Shown here piece by piece: positions 8,901-16,954 of a DNA stretch of 64,000 bases (position 1 is the first letter of the stretch; each line of letters begins with the position of its first letter). Where the stretch lies: the NCBI GenBank assembly GCA_963787185.1, contig CAWBCC010000013.1, positions 372,001-436,000 on the forward strand. Direction: 5' to 3'. A program made the position numbers and the translations under genes. The stretch is from JAJXZP01 sp963787185. GTDB lineage: Bacteria; Spirochaetota; Spirochaetia; Treponematales; Rectinemataceae. The notes under the pieces are model-generated. The model ran no database searches. It was not told where the DNA came from and saw only the letters and a list, made by a program, of their open reading frames with translations.

Positions 8901-8996
8901 ACCATGGTATTGAACGCGCGCCGAATACGAAACGAATCCCACGGCGTCGATCATATACTTCTGGCAATCGACGATATCGCCGAATCGTCCGCTTGA
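5970..8996 (+). CDS. CheB-CheR-PAS fusion protein
   Basis: About 1008 residues. A CheB methylesterase domain comes first (catalytic Ser47 in VGIGASAGG, His in LVQHLAPDH, Asp in SGTGSDGTLG). Then a CheR SAM-dependent methyltransferase (ARRVERRM, NFFRDPEAFE, GCSTGEEAYS, CCRNLLIYL). Next is a long heptad coiled coil at about 690-765, with repeated TNEELHSSNEELQSVNEELQ-like units, followed by two PAS-like domains. There is no receiver domain. In this family the protein couples methylation chemistry to two-component sensing, not to flagellar chemoreceptors. GTG 5970 fits best because GGGGAG lies 6 nt upstream; GTG 5952 is an alternative. A PAS/HWE kinase follows 28 nt after its stop, a pairing seen in related loci. 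Confidence 0.88.
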   Translation: MAKKIRPVQPTLGPGSKPIPIRAIAEGPSDSAARSSPGFPIVGIGASAGGLAAYEAFFSAMPTEVEPEMAFVLVQHLAPDHKSILTDLVQRYTRLHVEEVSDGIRVERNCAYIIPPNHDMALLGGTLHLFEPSSPRGLRLPIDFFFRSLAQDQGERAICIVLSGTGSDGTLGVRAVKGEGGIVLAQSPETTQYDGMPRSVIATGLVDLVLPPEKMLAQLLSYAKRSFGDKPRLATAPTPASESSLNKICVILRDRTGHDFSQYKRTTLARRVERRMTILQIERAEDYLRYVQQDKDEAEVLFKDLLIGVTNFFRDPEAFEALEKLTLPKLFTGKSEEETLRTWVCGCSTGEEAYSIAILLQEALEQSASPIRVQIFATDVDKEAIEHARAGVYPASITSDISQQRLAHFFEQLPGEGGYQIKKSIRDLIVFSEQDLIKDPPFSKLDLLCCRNLLIYLSGTMQKRIIPLFHYSLRPGGLLFLGISESIGEGLDLFAALDRRAKIFERQGGTMGAWLSSPSPSSSLLGAPSQPRGGPAELRRTNRPDLRAVTLAGLLEPFGTAAILIRENGEILHILGRTGKYLEAASGDAEMNILTMAREGLRSDLRRALRQSAARKETVRRSDIRVKTNGEHENVNLTVRPLAAGMRDNQVGTFIVTLEEAKEPPRGTVQGSTRSDGAEAEVDARVVELESELKVKEEDLQTTIEEMETTNEELHSSNEELQSVNEELQSTNEELETSKEELQSVNEELATVNAELQSKVTELSRSNLDMNYLLAGTGVGTLFVNHQLQISRFTPSTVKVINLIPGDVGRPVAHVVSNFVGYDRLVADIREVLSSLIPHEAELLSLEGLWYMMQIRPYRTSEHEIEGAVITFVDITARKKAEIELQDALIYSESIIATLREPFLVLDAELKVKSANNAFFRRFGVTPAETAGRALYELGNGQWNIPELRTLLEESLTADGGFDDYRVTHSFEGLGERTMVLNARRIRNESHGVDHILLAIDDIAESSA

Positions 8997-9024
8997 CGGG
9001 ATGGTCAGGGAGGAGGGTGGCGCA

Positions 9025-10263
9025 ATGAGCGAGCGCAAAAAAAGGTCGGTGGCGGAAGAAGAAGAAACGGGACCATCTGAAGTTCCCGATCACCCTGATC
9101 CCCACATTCTTCGAAGCCGTGCCGAGCAGCAGGCGAAGAGCATGGGGACGATCGGTCCCGATCTGAGGCCCGAGCAGCTGATTCATGAGCTCCAGGTGCA
9201 TCAGATCGAGCTCGAGACCCAGAACGAAGAGCTTTTGCGGGCACATGAGGAGATAGTGCGTTCACGGTCGCGGTACTTCGATCTCTTCGACCTCGCACCG
9301 ATCGGATATATCGTTTTCGACGAGAAGGGCGTAATTACCGAGACGAACTTCGCGGCGGCCGCCTTGCTCGGCCAGATGAAAAACCTCATCGTCGGCCAGC
9401 CCCTCAGCCATTGGATTGCGCAAGAAAGCGAGGCGGACTATTTCAAGATGCGCAAGTGCCTCTCCGAGGCCTGCGATCCCCAGGATTGTGAATTACAAAT
9501 ACTGAAAAACGACGGTTCGTCCTTTTGGGCCCGTTTCCAAACGACCCTGATGCCGGACGCCGAGAGCAACTCGGCCTCGTTCCGCGTAGCGATCAGCGAT
9601 ATAACAAAGCTGAAGAACGCCGACAAACTTGCCAAGCTTGCCGCCGAGAACGAAACTCTCCTGCTCGAGCTCGAGCACAGGGTGAAGAACACGCTTGCCC
9701 AAATCGTCTCCCTCGTCCACATAGAAACCGAGACGACGGACAAGGCCGACGCGAAAGGGGCACTTCGGAGCCTCGAGAATCGTGTGGGGGTGCTCTCGAG
9801 GTTGTATGACATGCTCTACTCGAATCGCGACTTCAAGACGATCCGGCTGAGCGATTACCTCAGCCAGGTGGCCTGGACCCTTATGACCGGGGTTGCGGAA
9901 GCCTTCGGTCGGATCAAGCTCGAGCTGGAACTCGACGAAATCACCGTCGACGCGAAGCGGGCTTCTTCTTTCGGCATGATCGTGAACGAGCTCATGACCA
10001 ATGCGCTCAAGCATAGTTTCCCGGAGGGGAAGGGCGGAGTGATAACACTGCGACTCAAGGCGCAAGGACAGACCATCGTGCTCGAGATGACGGACGATGG
10101 GGTCGAGTTGCCGAGCGATTTCGCTTTGGAACAAAGCACGGGACTCGGCCATATCCTCATCGTGAATCTGGCGAAGCAACTCGGCGGAAAGGCCTTCTAC
10201 GAGAGGATCCCGAAAAAGCGAATCGGGGTAAGCTGCGACGCGAACCGGCTCTCCGAATCGTAG
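9025..10263 (+). CDS. PAS-domain HWE/HisKA_2 histidine kinase
   Basis: 412 residues. An N-terminal coiled coil carries the HQIELETQNEEL motif typical of sensor kinases, followed by a PAS domain (about 80-200) beginning YFDLFDLAPIGYIVFDEKG. The HisKA_2 phospho-acceptor region is LLLELEHRVKNTLAQIVSLV, and the ATPase domain has N box VNELMTNALKHSF and a short G2 (TGLGHI). There are no membrane helices. ATG 9025 was chosen over ATG 9001 because GGAGGAGGG-like SD sequence lies directly before it. It follows the CheB-CheR fusion closely and probably forms one signalling operon with it. No cognate receiver is encoded here. Confidence 0.85.
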   Translation: MSERKKRSVAEEEETGPSEVPDHPDPHILRSRAEQQAKSMGTIGPDLRPEQLIHELQVHQIELETQNEELLRAHEEIVRSRSRYFDLFDLAPIGYIVFDEKGVITETNFAAAALLGQMKNLIVGQPLSHWIAQESEADYFKMRKCLSEACDPQDCELQILKNDGSSFWARFQTTLMPDAESNSASFRVAISDITKLKNADKLAKLAAENETLLLELEHRVKNTLAQIVSLVHIETETTDKADAKGALRSLENRVGVLSRLYDMLYSNRDFKTIRLSDYLSQVAWTLMTGVAEAFGRIKLELELDEITVDAKRASSFGMIVNELMTNALKHSFPEGKGGVITLRLKAQGQTIVLEMTDDGVELPSDFALEQSTGLGHILIVNLAKQLGGKAFYERIPKKRIGVSCDANRLSES

Positions 10264-10290
10264 ACCACGGGACCCGCGATCGAAATTTCT

Positions 10291-10410
10291 TTGCCGAGGA
10301 TCCTCTGGCCCCGGTTTCTCACGCTACTTTTCTTGGCCGTGATGATGTTTCTCTACTATCTGCCGGCCAGGGACCGGGTATGGAGGTTGAATATGTGGGG
10401 ATTGCCATGA
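10291..10410 (+). CDS. possible 39-residue membrane peptide upstream of a kinase
   Basis: The open frame reads LPRILWPRFLTLLFLAVMMF and ends LYYLPARDRVWRLNMWGLP. One hydrophobic helix is followed by positive charges, a plausible membrane segment. Its TGA (10408-10410) overlaps the ATG of the next kinase in an ATGA arrangement, typical of translational coupling. Only a TTG start (10291) is available and it lacks a clear SD. It could be a real small protein, or a lost N-terminal helix of the kinase split off by a frameshift. Confidence 0.25.
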   Translation: MPRILWPRFLTLLFLAVMMFLYYLPARDRVWRLNMWGLP

Positions 10411-11675
10411 AGGGCAAGAATCGCGAAGTCTCCGGGCGGCTTTGGCCCGGGGGCCTGCATCTCTCCGCCTCCGAAGCGGTGTTGGCCGGTCTCGCGCTGG
10501 TCTGCCATGGGATAGCGGCGCTCGTCTTCAGCCTCGATCGTCCTTCCCTCGATCTTCCCCCCGAATGGGACGCCCAGTTCTTCGTTCTCCTCGGGATATC
10601 GCTCTGCCTGACCGTGCTCGCGTCGTTCTGGCGCGGCACTACGCGGGCCAAGGCCCTGATCGTCGTGGCCTGCCTCTGCTACCTCCTCATAGGCTATCCC
10701 CTGCCCCCGGGATCGGGGCTGCGCGTGGTCCTGGGGATGCCCCTCATCATGGCGGTGGTGGTCGTCTTTCCCCTGCCCGACTATCTCATCGTCGGCAGCC
10801 TTCTCATCGGAGTCACGCTCTTCGTCCAGCGCCCCGCCATCGTCTGGGGCCGGCCCACGGGAGGGGCGGGACCCAGCGAGCTCCTGGCCCTGGCCGTCGT
10901 CCTGGGCTTCGTGCTGGCCCTCACCGCCGCCCTCAAGGAGATGGCCGAGTCCAGGCGGCGCGCCCTCCTCGAGGTGAAGAGACTCGACTCGGCGATAGAC
11001 CGCATAGCCGATGTGAACGCGTCGTTCCAGGAGGCGCTGGCCGTGGCCGAGGAGGAATACGTGCTGAAGGAGCGCAATCGCATAACCCGCGAGATCCACG
11101 ATATCGTCGGCTACGCCCTCACCAACCAGCAGATGATGCTCGAGGCCGCGCTCATGCTGGCCGGACCCGGCGGGGGGCGCCTGAGGGAGCTTCTCACCAT
11201 GGCGCGCGAGGGGGTCTCCGATGGGCTCAGGGAGGCGCGCAAGACCCTCTACGAGCTTCGGAAGATGGACGAGCCGAGGAGCCCCGATTTCGGCGTGATC
11301 GTCAAGGTGGCGCGCAACTTCGAGACGGTGACCGGCGTGCGCGTCTCGGTCGATTTCACGAACGCCCGCGGGGAGCTTGATCCCGCCTCGTGGATGTCGG
11401 TATACAGACTGATACAGGAGAGCATGATCAACGCCTTCAGACACGGCAAGTCGAAGAACATAGCGATCACCTTCCGCGAGGACCCGGACTCTCTCCACAT
11501 CCTCGTGCGCGACGACGGGAAGGGCGCGCCCGTGCTGGCCGAGGGGATCGGCCTCAAGGGCATGCGCGAGCGGGTATCGGCCCTGGGCGGGGAGTTCCGG
11601 GCGGCGAACGCGGCCGACGGCTTCGTGGTCTCGGCCCGGATCCCCAAGAACGCTCCCGCGGAGGGGAAATCGTGA
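10407..11675 (+). CDS. NarL-type (HisKA_3) sensor histidine kinase
   Basis: About 422 residues. The N-terminal third holds five or so hydrophobic helices (from AVLAGLALVCHGIAALVF to LLALAVVLGFVLAL), then a cytoplasmic coiled coil, and the HisKA_3 box RNRITREIHDIVGYALTNQQ with the phospho-acceptor His. The HATPase domain has N box QESMINAFRHGKS, DDGKGAP and GIGLKGMRERV. ATG 10407 has GGGG 7 nt upstream; ATG 10380 is possible. The stop overlaps the start of the response regulator (GTGA), a firm sign of a cognate pair. The ligand is unknown. The adjacent downstream sugar operon is a possible target. Confidence 0.88.
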   Translation: MKGKNREVSGRLWPGGLHLSASEAVLAGLALVCHGIAALVFSLDRPSLDLPPEWDAQFFVLLGISLCLTVLASFWRGTTRAKALIVVACLCYLLIGYPLPPGSGLRVVLGMPLIMAVVVVFPLPDYLIVGSLLIGVTLFVQRPAIVWGRPTGGAGPSELLALAVVLGFVLALTAALKEMAESRRRALLEVKRLDSAIDRIADVNASFQEALAVAEEEYVLKERNRITREIHDIVGYALTNQQMMLEAALMLAGPGGGRLRELLTMAREGVSDGLREARKTLYELRKMDEPRSPDFGVIVKVARNFETVTGVRVSVDFTNARGELDPASWMSVYRLIQESMINAFRHGKSKNIAITFREDPDSLHILVRDDGKGAPVLAEGIGLKGMRERVSALGGEFRAANAADGFVVSARIPKNAPAEGKS

Positions 11676-12331
11676 GCCGCATCCGCATCCTCCTCGTGGA
11701 CGACCAGGCTCTGTTCGTGGAAAGCCTCCGAACGGTCATCGAGCGCTCGGCCGACGACATCGAGGTCGTGGGAATAGCCCGCAACGGCGCCGAGGCGGTC
11801 GAAGCCGTGTCCCGGATCGCCTGCGACCTCGTGGTCATGGACGTCCGCATGCCGGTCATGGATGGCGTGGAGGCGACGAAGCGCATACGGGCGGCCAGTC
11901 CCGAGGCCCGCATCATGATGCTCACCACCTTCGAGGACGACGAGTACGTGAAAGAGGCCCTGGAGCACGGGGCCGTGGGTTACATACTCAAGGACATCGC
12001 TCCGGCCGAGCTCATCGCCTCCATCCGCGTGGTCGCCGGCGGCGCCTTCCTCATAGCTCCGAGCGTCGCGAAGAGCCTCATACGCAGGGCCTACCTGAAG
12101 CCCGAGTTTTCGCCGACGCCCGAGCCCGAGTGGCTCAGGCAGCTCTCCCGCCGCGAGCGCGAAATCCTGGGTCATCTGGTCGAGGGGCGCACGAACAAGG
12201 AGATCGCGGCCGAGCTCTGCATAGCGGAGCAGACGGTCCGGAACCACATCAGCGTCGTCTACGACAAGATGGGCGTGTCGGACCGCGCGCAAGCTCTCCG
12301 GCTCGCCCGCGAGGCTAGTACAAAAACGTGA
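11672..12331 (+). CDS. NarL/FixJ-family response regulator
   Basis: 219 residues. The receiver domain begins IRILLVDDQALFVESL with acidic pair and phospho-acceptor Asp in DLVVMDVRMPVMDG (about residue 52), Thr in MLTTFEDDEYV and Lys in GYILKD. The C-terminal LuxR-type HTH is LSRREREILGHLVEGRTNKE, continuing IAAELCIAEQTVRNHI. It starts at GTG 11672, overlapping the kinase stop by 4 nt, with GAGGGG 5 nt upstream. It should be phosphorylated by the preceding kinase and bind DNA as a dimer. The next gene is a sugar-binding protein preceded by three hairpins, so that operon is a candidate target. Confidence 0.93.
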   Translation: MSRIRILLVDDQALFVESLRTVIERSADDIEVVGIARNGAEAVEAVSRIACDLVVMDVRMPVMDGVEATKRIRAASPEARIMMLTTFEDDEYVKEALEHGAVGYILKDIAPAELIASIRVVAGGAFLIAPSVAKSLIRRAYLKPEFSPTPEPEWLRQLSRREREILGHLVEGRTNKEIAAELCIAEQTVRNHISVVYDKMGVSDRAQALRLAREASTKT

Positions 12332-12392
12332 CATTTGTACCGGGCCGCGTACGTTGCGCAAATCGGCAAAAGGGTCGAGACTGACCCAAGGG

Positions 12393-12497
12393 GATCTCGA
12401 AAAACTTCAGTTTTTCGAGATCGACCATTGAAATTTGCAATTCCCGCAGAGGAATTGCGAGGGGATATCAATAACCGACCGGGTTATTGATATCCCC
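12393..12497. promoter_or_regulatory. three consecutive perfect hairpins in the leader of the sugar operon
   Basis: Hairpin 1 is GATCTCGAAAAAC (12393-12405) with its complement at 12410-12422, loop TTCA. Hairpin 2 is GCAATTCC (12437-12444) with GGAATTGC (12451-12458). Hairpin 3 is GGGGATATCAATAACC (12461-12476) with its complement at 12482-12497. None is followed by a U-run. They occupy most of the 192-nt gap between the response regulator and the binding-protein gene. They may act as operators, as an attenuator or as an mRNA 5' shield. Confidence 0.75.
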
Positions 12498-12523
12498 ATA
12501 ACCCAAGCAAGGAGGGACAGTGC

Positions 12524-13783
12524 ATGAAGAACGGCAAGTTCTCTAGGATTCTGGCTATCGGCCTCGTCCTGGCGGCCTTCTCCGCTTTCGCGGCGGCGGC
12601 CCAGGACAAGGTGCAGCTGACCATGGGATCGTGGCGCGCCGACGACGTCGCCCAGATGACGCAGCTTCTCGCCGCGTTCAACCAGAAGTACCCGAACATC
12701 GAGATCAAGTTCGATCCCACCAACCCGCCGGACTACAACGCGGCGCTCCGACTCCAGCTTCAGAGCGGGATCGGCCCGGATCTGATGTACGCGCGCTCCT
12801 ACGACACGGGGCTCCAGCTGTTCAAGGACGGCTACTTCGCCGACGTGAGCTCGCTTCCCGGACTCAAGATGGAATACTCCGAGCTGGCCAGGGCCCCCTG
12901 GGCCGACGCCGGTGGCCACTCCTTCGCGGTGCCCTTCTGCGCCGTGTCGCACGGGGTCTATTACAACAAGGACATCTTCGACAAACTGGGCCTCTCGGTG
13001 CCGAAGACCTGGGAGGAGTTCCTCGAGGTCTGCCAGAAGATTCAGGCCGCGGGGATCACGCCCCTCGCGAACGGTCTGGCCGACCAGTGGGACATCAACG
13101 AAGTGGTTCTCATGAACATCGCCCCGAACTTCCTCGGCGGCCCGGCCGGCAGACTGGCCTACGAGAACGGCAAGACCAAGTTCAACGACGCCAAGATGGT
13201 GTCTCTTTTCCAGGCGATGAAGGACATCGCCCCCTACTGCCCCAAGGGCTTCGAGGCCCTCACCTACAACGACGAGAATGCCCTGTTCGTGAATCAGAAG
13301 GCCGCCATGTACTTCGACGGCTCCTGGACCATGGCCTCCTTCAAGGATATGAAATTCAACTGGTCGGTTTTCGCGCCTCCTCCGCCCGAGGGTCATAAAG
13401 GTTACGTGACCTTCCACCCCGATTCGGGCATCGCCATGAACTCCAAGACCCAGCACCCCAAGGAGTGCAAGCTCTTCCTGGAGTGGCTCTACTCGGACGC
13501 GGCCGCCCCGATCGTCTCCAACACGATCCCGACGGGCTTCTTCCCGATAGCGAAGAACGCCGCCAAGATCACCGACCCGCACGCCGATGCCTTCCTGCAG
13601 ATGACGCTCGCCCATCCCACCGATGTCCGCTTCGTGTGGCCCAAGCTCATGAGCGGCAATCCCAGCGCCTACAATCTCATGGAAGACGGAACGATAGCCG
13701 TGATGACCGGCAAGGAGACCCCGCAGCAGGCCGCGGACAATCTCCAGAACGGTCTGGCCCAGTGGTACGGCCCGGCCAAATAG
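12524..13783 (+). CDS. ABC transporter sugar-binding protein (family 1)
   Basis: 419 residues with a clear signal peptide (KNGKFSRILAIGLVLAAFSA, cleavage near AAA-QD at about 26) and no lipobox Cys, so it is periplasmic if the host is diderm. The mature protein is a MalE/UgpB-like extracellular solute-binding protein (GSWRADDVAQM near the N-terminus, AMYFDGSWTMASF late). ATG 12524 has AAGGAGGG 7 nt upstream. It is followed by a strong intercistronic stem-loop and by two permease genes. The substrate is likely an oligosaccharide or amino sugar, judging from the SIS isomerase and mutarotase downstream; this is inference. Confidence 0.88.
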   Translation: MKNGKFSRILAIGLVLAAFSAFAAAAQDKVQLTMGSWRADDVAQMTQLLAAFNQKYPNIEIKFDPTNPPDYNAALRLQLQSGIGPDLMYARSYDTGLQLFKDGYFADVSSLPGLKMEYSELARAPWADAGGHSFAVPFCAVSHGVYYNKDIFDKLGLSVPKTWEEFLEVCQKIQAAGITPLANGLADQWDINEVVLMNIAPNFLGGPAGRLAYENGKTKFNDAKMVSLFQAMKDIAPYCPKGFEALTYNDENALFVNQKAAMYFDGSWTMASFKDMKFNWSVFAPPPPEGHKGYVTFHPDSGIAMNSKTQHPKECKLFLEWLYSDAAAPIVSNTIPTGFFPIAKNAAKITDPHADAFLQMTLAHPTDVRFVWPKLMSGNPSAYNLMEDGTIAVMTGKETPQQAADNLQNGLAQWYGPAK

Positions 13784-13850
13784 GCCCGGGGCGAGTCGGG
13801 GAGGGGAGATCCGGGCCGACCGGCATCCCCTCCGCGGCTCCGAGCTTTCC

Positions 13851-13886
13851 GCCGGGAGCGGGCCCGGTTCCCGGCCCGCTCCCGGC
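13851..13886 (+). promoter_or_regulatory. intercistronic stem-loop after binding-protein gene
   Basis: A perfect 14-bp GC stem, GCCGGGAGCGGGCC (13851-13864) with GGCCCGCTCCCGGC (13873-13886), 8-nt loop, no T-run. It lies between the binding-protein gene and the first permease, where such structures usually protect upstream mRNA or attenuate transcription so that the binding protein exceeds the permeases. Confidence 0.75.
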
Positions 13887-13919
13887 ATATCTGCAGCCCA
13901 GCTAGCAAGGAAAGGTTCG

Positions 13920-14879
13920 ATGAACTCCAGCATCAAGGTACGCAAGGAAAGCTGGGCACTCTGGCTCCTCTTCGCGCTTCCGGCTCTCCTCGTCTATACG
14001 GCTTTCATGGCCTTCCCGGTCGTCAATTCGATGCGCCTGAGCTTCTTCACGGGCTCGGGCTACTCGCTCGACAATTTCGTGGGCTTCAACAACTACGTCA
14101 GGCTCTTCACCGACCCCGACATTTCCGTCCGCTTCTTCACGGCCTTCAGGAACACCTGGGCCTTTTTCGGAATCCAGATGCTCGTCCAGAATACGCTCGG
14201 CCTCGCCTTCGCCCTGATCCTCTCGGGGAGGGGCTTCGGGGGCAAGGGCATGTACAGGACCATCATCTTCATCCCCGTCACACTTTCGGTGCTCGTGACG
14301 GGATATATATGGAAGCTGATCCTCAACCCGCAGTGGGGGGCGCTCAACATCTTTCTGACCAAGATAGGACTGGGCTCCCTCGCCCTGCCCTGGCTGGGCG
14401 ATACGCGGACCGCCCTGATCGCGGTGTCGCTCGTATCCTCGTGGCAGTGGGTGGGGCTCCCGACGATGATGTTCCTCGCCGGGCTCGAGCGCATTCCCGA
14501 GGAACTCTTCGAGGCCGCGCAGATAGACGGGGCGGGAGGCTGGCTCACCTTCGCGAGAGTCAAGCTGCCCCTGCTCCTTCCGGTCGTGGGCATCGTCTCC
14601 GTGCTCACCTTCGTGGGCAACTTCAACGCCTTCGACGTGATTTTCGCCATGGAGGGAGCGAACGGTCCGCCCGCCTACGCCACCGATCTGATGGGAACCT
14701 TCTTCTACCGGACGGGCATAGCCGGGCAGCATCCGATAGGCATTCCGGACATGGGTCTCGGCGCCGCCGTGGCGACGGTCACCTTCATCGTTCTCTTCGC
14801 GGGCATTCTCCTCGCGAATCGCCTGACCGGCCGTAGCGACGAGGACAGGCGGCCCCGCCGGGCGGGAGAGGAGGCATAG
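13920..14879 (+). CDS. ABC sugar permease (MalF/UgpA type)
   Basis: 319 residues with six predicted membrane helices, starting with WALWLLFALPALLVYTAFMA. The EAA-type cytoplasmic loop that contacts the ATPase is seen as EELFEAAQIDGAGGWLTFAR followed by VKLPLLLPV. The ATG has AAGGAAAGG upstream. It pairs with the next permease, whose ATG is 1 nt after this stop. No ATPase is encoded in the operon, as is common for this importer class, where a shared MsmK/UgpC-like ATPase energises several systems. The C-terminal tail is highly charged. Confidence 0.9.
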   Translation: MNSSIKVRKESWALWLLFALPALLVYTAFMAFPVVNSMRLSFFTGSGYSLDNFVGFNNYVRLFTDPDISVRFFTAFRNTWAFFGIQMLVQNTLGLAFALILSGRGFGGKGMYRTIIFIPVTLSVLVTGYIWKLILNPQWGALNIFLTKIGLGSLALPWLGDTRTALIAVSLVSSWQWVGLPTMMFLAGLERIPEELFEAAQIDGAGGWLTFARVKLPLLLPVVGIVSVLTFVGNFNAFDVIFAMEGANGPPAYATDLMGTFFYRTGIAGQHPIGIPDMGLGAAVATVTFIVLFAGILLANRLTGRSDEDRRPRRAGEEA

Positions 14880-14880
14880 C

Positions 14881-15720
14881 ATGGCGAGCTACCGCAAAGT
14901 GCGCGATCCGGCGAAGCCGTTCAAATACCTTCTTTTGAGCCTATGGAGCCTCCTGGTCCTCTTCCCGCTCTGGACGATGATCGTCAACTCCTTCAAGTTC
15001 AAGAACGATATCTACCTCGACCCCTTCGGCCTGCCCAAGTCGCTCAACCTGGCCGGCTACATGACGGTCTTCGCCAACTCGCCCTTCCCCCGTTATTTTC
15101 TCAACAGCCTCCTGGTGACGACGATCTCGCTGGCATTCATTCTGTTCTTCGGTTCGCTCGCCGCCTACGGCTGCGTGCGATGGAAGGCCCGCTTCTCGCG
15201 CTGGATATACCTTTTCTTCGTGGCCGGGCTGACCGTGCCCATCAAGATCGGCTCGGTCAATCTCCTGCAGATAATGATCAGGCTCCACCTCATCGACACC
15301 ACCTGGAGCGTCATACCCGTCTACGTCGCGATGGGGCTGCCCATAGCCGTGTTCACCCTCTACGAGTTCATCAAGGCGATCCCGGTCGAATTGACCGAGG
15401 CGGCCCTCATGGACGGGGCGGGGCCCTACAAGATCTACTGGTCCATCATCGTGCGGCTCGTGCGTCCGGCCCTGGCGACCGTGGCCATCTTCAATCTGGT
15501 GCCCATCTGGAACGACCTCTGGTTCCCCCTCATATTCATCCGCAAGGACGACCAGCGGACCCTCATCCTCGGCGTCATGCAGCTCTTCGGCGAATACCAG
15601 ACCGACTGGTCCAAGATCCTCGCGGTCCTCTCGCTGAGCTGTGTGCCGGTCATCCTCCTCTACCTCACGATGGCCAAGCAGTTCATCTCGGGTTTGACCG
15701 CCGGTGCGGTCAAAGGCTGA
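14881..15720 (+). CDS. ABC sugar permease (MalG/UgpE type)
   Basis: 279 residues, six membrane helices, partner of the preceding MalF-type permease. The EAA loop reads IPVELTEAALMDGAGPYKIY, continuing WSIIVRLVRPALAT. Typical MalG-type helix starts (FKYLLLSLWSLLVLFPLWTM) and a short C-terminus are present. The start ATG lies 1 nt after the stop of the upstream permease, implying coupled translation. The PFK homologue begins 16 nt after its stop, so transport and metabolism are co-transcribed. Confidence 0.9.
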   Translation: MASYRKVRDPAKPFKYLLLSLWSLLVLFPLWTMIVNSFKFKNDIYLDPFGLPKSLNLAGYMTVFANSPFPRYFLNSLLVTTISLAFILFFGSLAAYGCVRWKARFSRWIYLFFVAGLTVPIKIGSVNLLQIMIRLHLIDTTWSVIPVYVAMGLPIAVFTLYEFIKAIPVELTEAALMDGAGPYKIYWSIIVRLVRPALATVAIFNLVPIWNDLWFPLIFIRKDDQRTLILGVMQLFGEYQTDWSKILAVLSLSCVPVILLYLTMAKQFISGLTAGAVKG

Positions 15721-15736
15721 AGCAGGGGGGCATGGC

Positions 15737-16954
15737 ATGAAGGGGAACGTTCTCATAGGACAGTCCGGCGGTCCGACCGCCGTCATCAACGCGAGCCTCG
15801 TGGGCGCGGTCGAGGGCTGCCTCGACGCCGGGCTCGAGGGCTCGGTGCTCGGCATGCGCTTCGGCATCGAGGGTTTCATGGAAGGCAGGCTATTGGACCT
15901 CGGGCGGCAGCGGCCCGCGACCCTCGCGGCCCTCATGAAGACCCCCTCCTCGGTCCTCGGATCGAGCAGACACAAGCTCCGGGACGAAGACTTTCCGCGC
16001 ATTCTCGAGCTTCTGCGCTCCTCTGATATCCGCTATTTTTTTCTCATAGGCGGCAACGACACGATGGACACCGTCCATAGGATCGAGGCCTACTGCCGAG
16101 GGCGGGGCTACGCGCTCTGCGGCATCGGCATTCCCAAGACCGTCGACAACGATCTCTTCGGAACGGACCACACGCCGGGCTTTCCCTCGGCGGCGCGCTA
16201 CGTGGCGCTCTCGGTGATGCAGGCCGGACGCCTCGGCCGCGACATGAGGCGCGTGGACGCCTTCGTCGTGCATCAGACCGTCGGCCGCGAGGCCGGATGG
16301 CTGGCTGCCTCCTCGGCCCTGGCGCGACGATCGGAGGGGGATGCGCCCCATCTCATCTACCTGCCCGAGCGCAGGCTGAGGCCCGAGAGCGTGGTCGAGG
16401 AAGTCCGCGGCTGCATCGAGAGGCGGGGCTGGTGCTCCATCGTCTGCGGCGAGGGAATACTCTGGGAAGACGGCAGTCCCGTGTCCAGCTCGCGGGAGCG
16501 CGACAGGTTCAGCAACACGGAGTTCGGCGCCATGGGCGGCGCGAGCGCCGCGCTGGGGCTCCACAGCCTCGTCCGCGAGGCCACGGGGCTCCGGGGCGAG
16601 TTCCAGGTCACCGAGTCGCTCTCCATGTGCGCCGACGACCGCGTATCCGAGCTCGACCGCGAAGAGGCCTACGCCTGCGGCCGCCGCGCCGTCGAGCTGG
16701 CCGCGGAGGGAGCGAGCGGGGTGATGGTCTCGATAGGCCGCGCCGCCGGGCCGGCCTACGCGGCGTCCTACGGGACGGTTGCCCTGTCGGAGGTGGCCGT
16801 TCGGGCCAAGCCCATGCCCGAGGCCTACCTCGCCCGGGGAAGGGCCGACGTGACGCCCGCCTTCCTCGACTACCTGCGTCCCCTCGTCGGAGGGCTGCCC
16901 GAGTACGCCGATCTCGAGGATCTCGCGCCCTTGTCCGGGGGAGGCGTATCGTGA
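15737..16954 (+). CDS. phosphofructokinase homologue with PPi-type signature
   Basis: 405 residues of the 6-phosphofructokinase fold. GQSGGPTAVINA (8-19) binds phosphate. GGND (105-108) replaces the GGDG of ATP-PFKs, and PKTVDND (133-139) has Lys in place of the Gly of PGTIDND; these are hallmarks of pyrophosphate-dependent enzymes. The sugar-phosphate MGR motif is altered to VGREAGW (182-188), so F6P may not be the true substrate. ATG 15737 follows a G-rich SD. Its stop overlaps the start of the SIS gene. Likely role: PPi- (or ATP-) dependent phosphorylation of a ketose phosphate produced by the neighbouring isomerase. A paralogue lies at 58464-59690. Confidence 0.8.
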   Translation: MKGNVLIGQSGGPTAVINASLVGAVEGCLDAGLEGSVLGMRFGIEGFMEGRLLDLGRQRPATLAALMKTPSSVLGSSRHKLRDEDFPRILELLRSSDIRYFFLIGGNDTMDTVHRIEAYCRGRGYALCGIGIPKTVDNDLFGTDHTPGFPSAARYVALSVMQAGRLGRDMRRVDAFVVHQTVGREAGWLAASSALARRSEGDAPHLIYLPERRLRPESVVEEVRGCIERRGWCSIVCGEGILWEDGSPVSSSRERDRFSNTEFGAMGGASAALGLHSLVREATGLRGEFQVTESLSMCADDRVSELDREEAYACGRRAVELAAEGASGVMVSIGRAAGPAYAASYGTVALSEVAVRAKPMPEAYLARGRADVTPAFLDYLRPLVGGLPEYADLEDLAPLSGGGVS

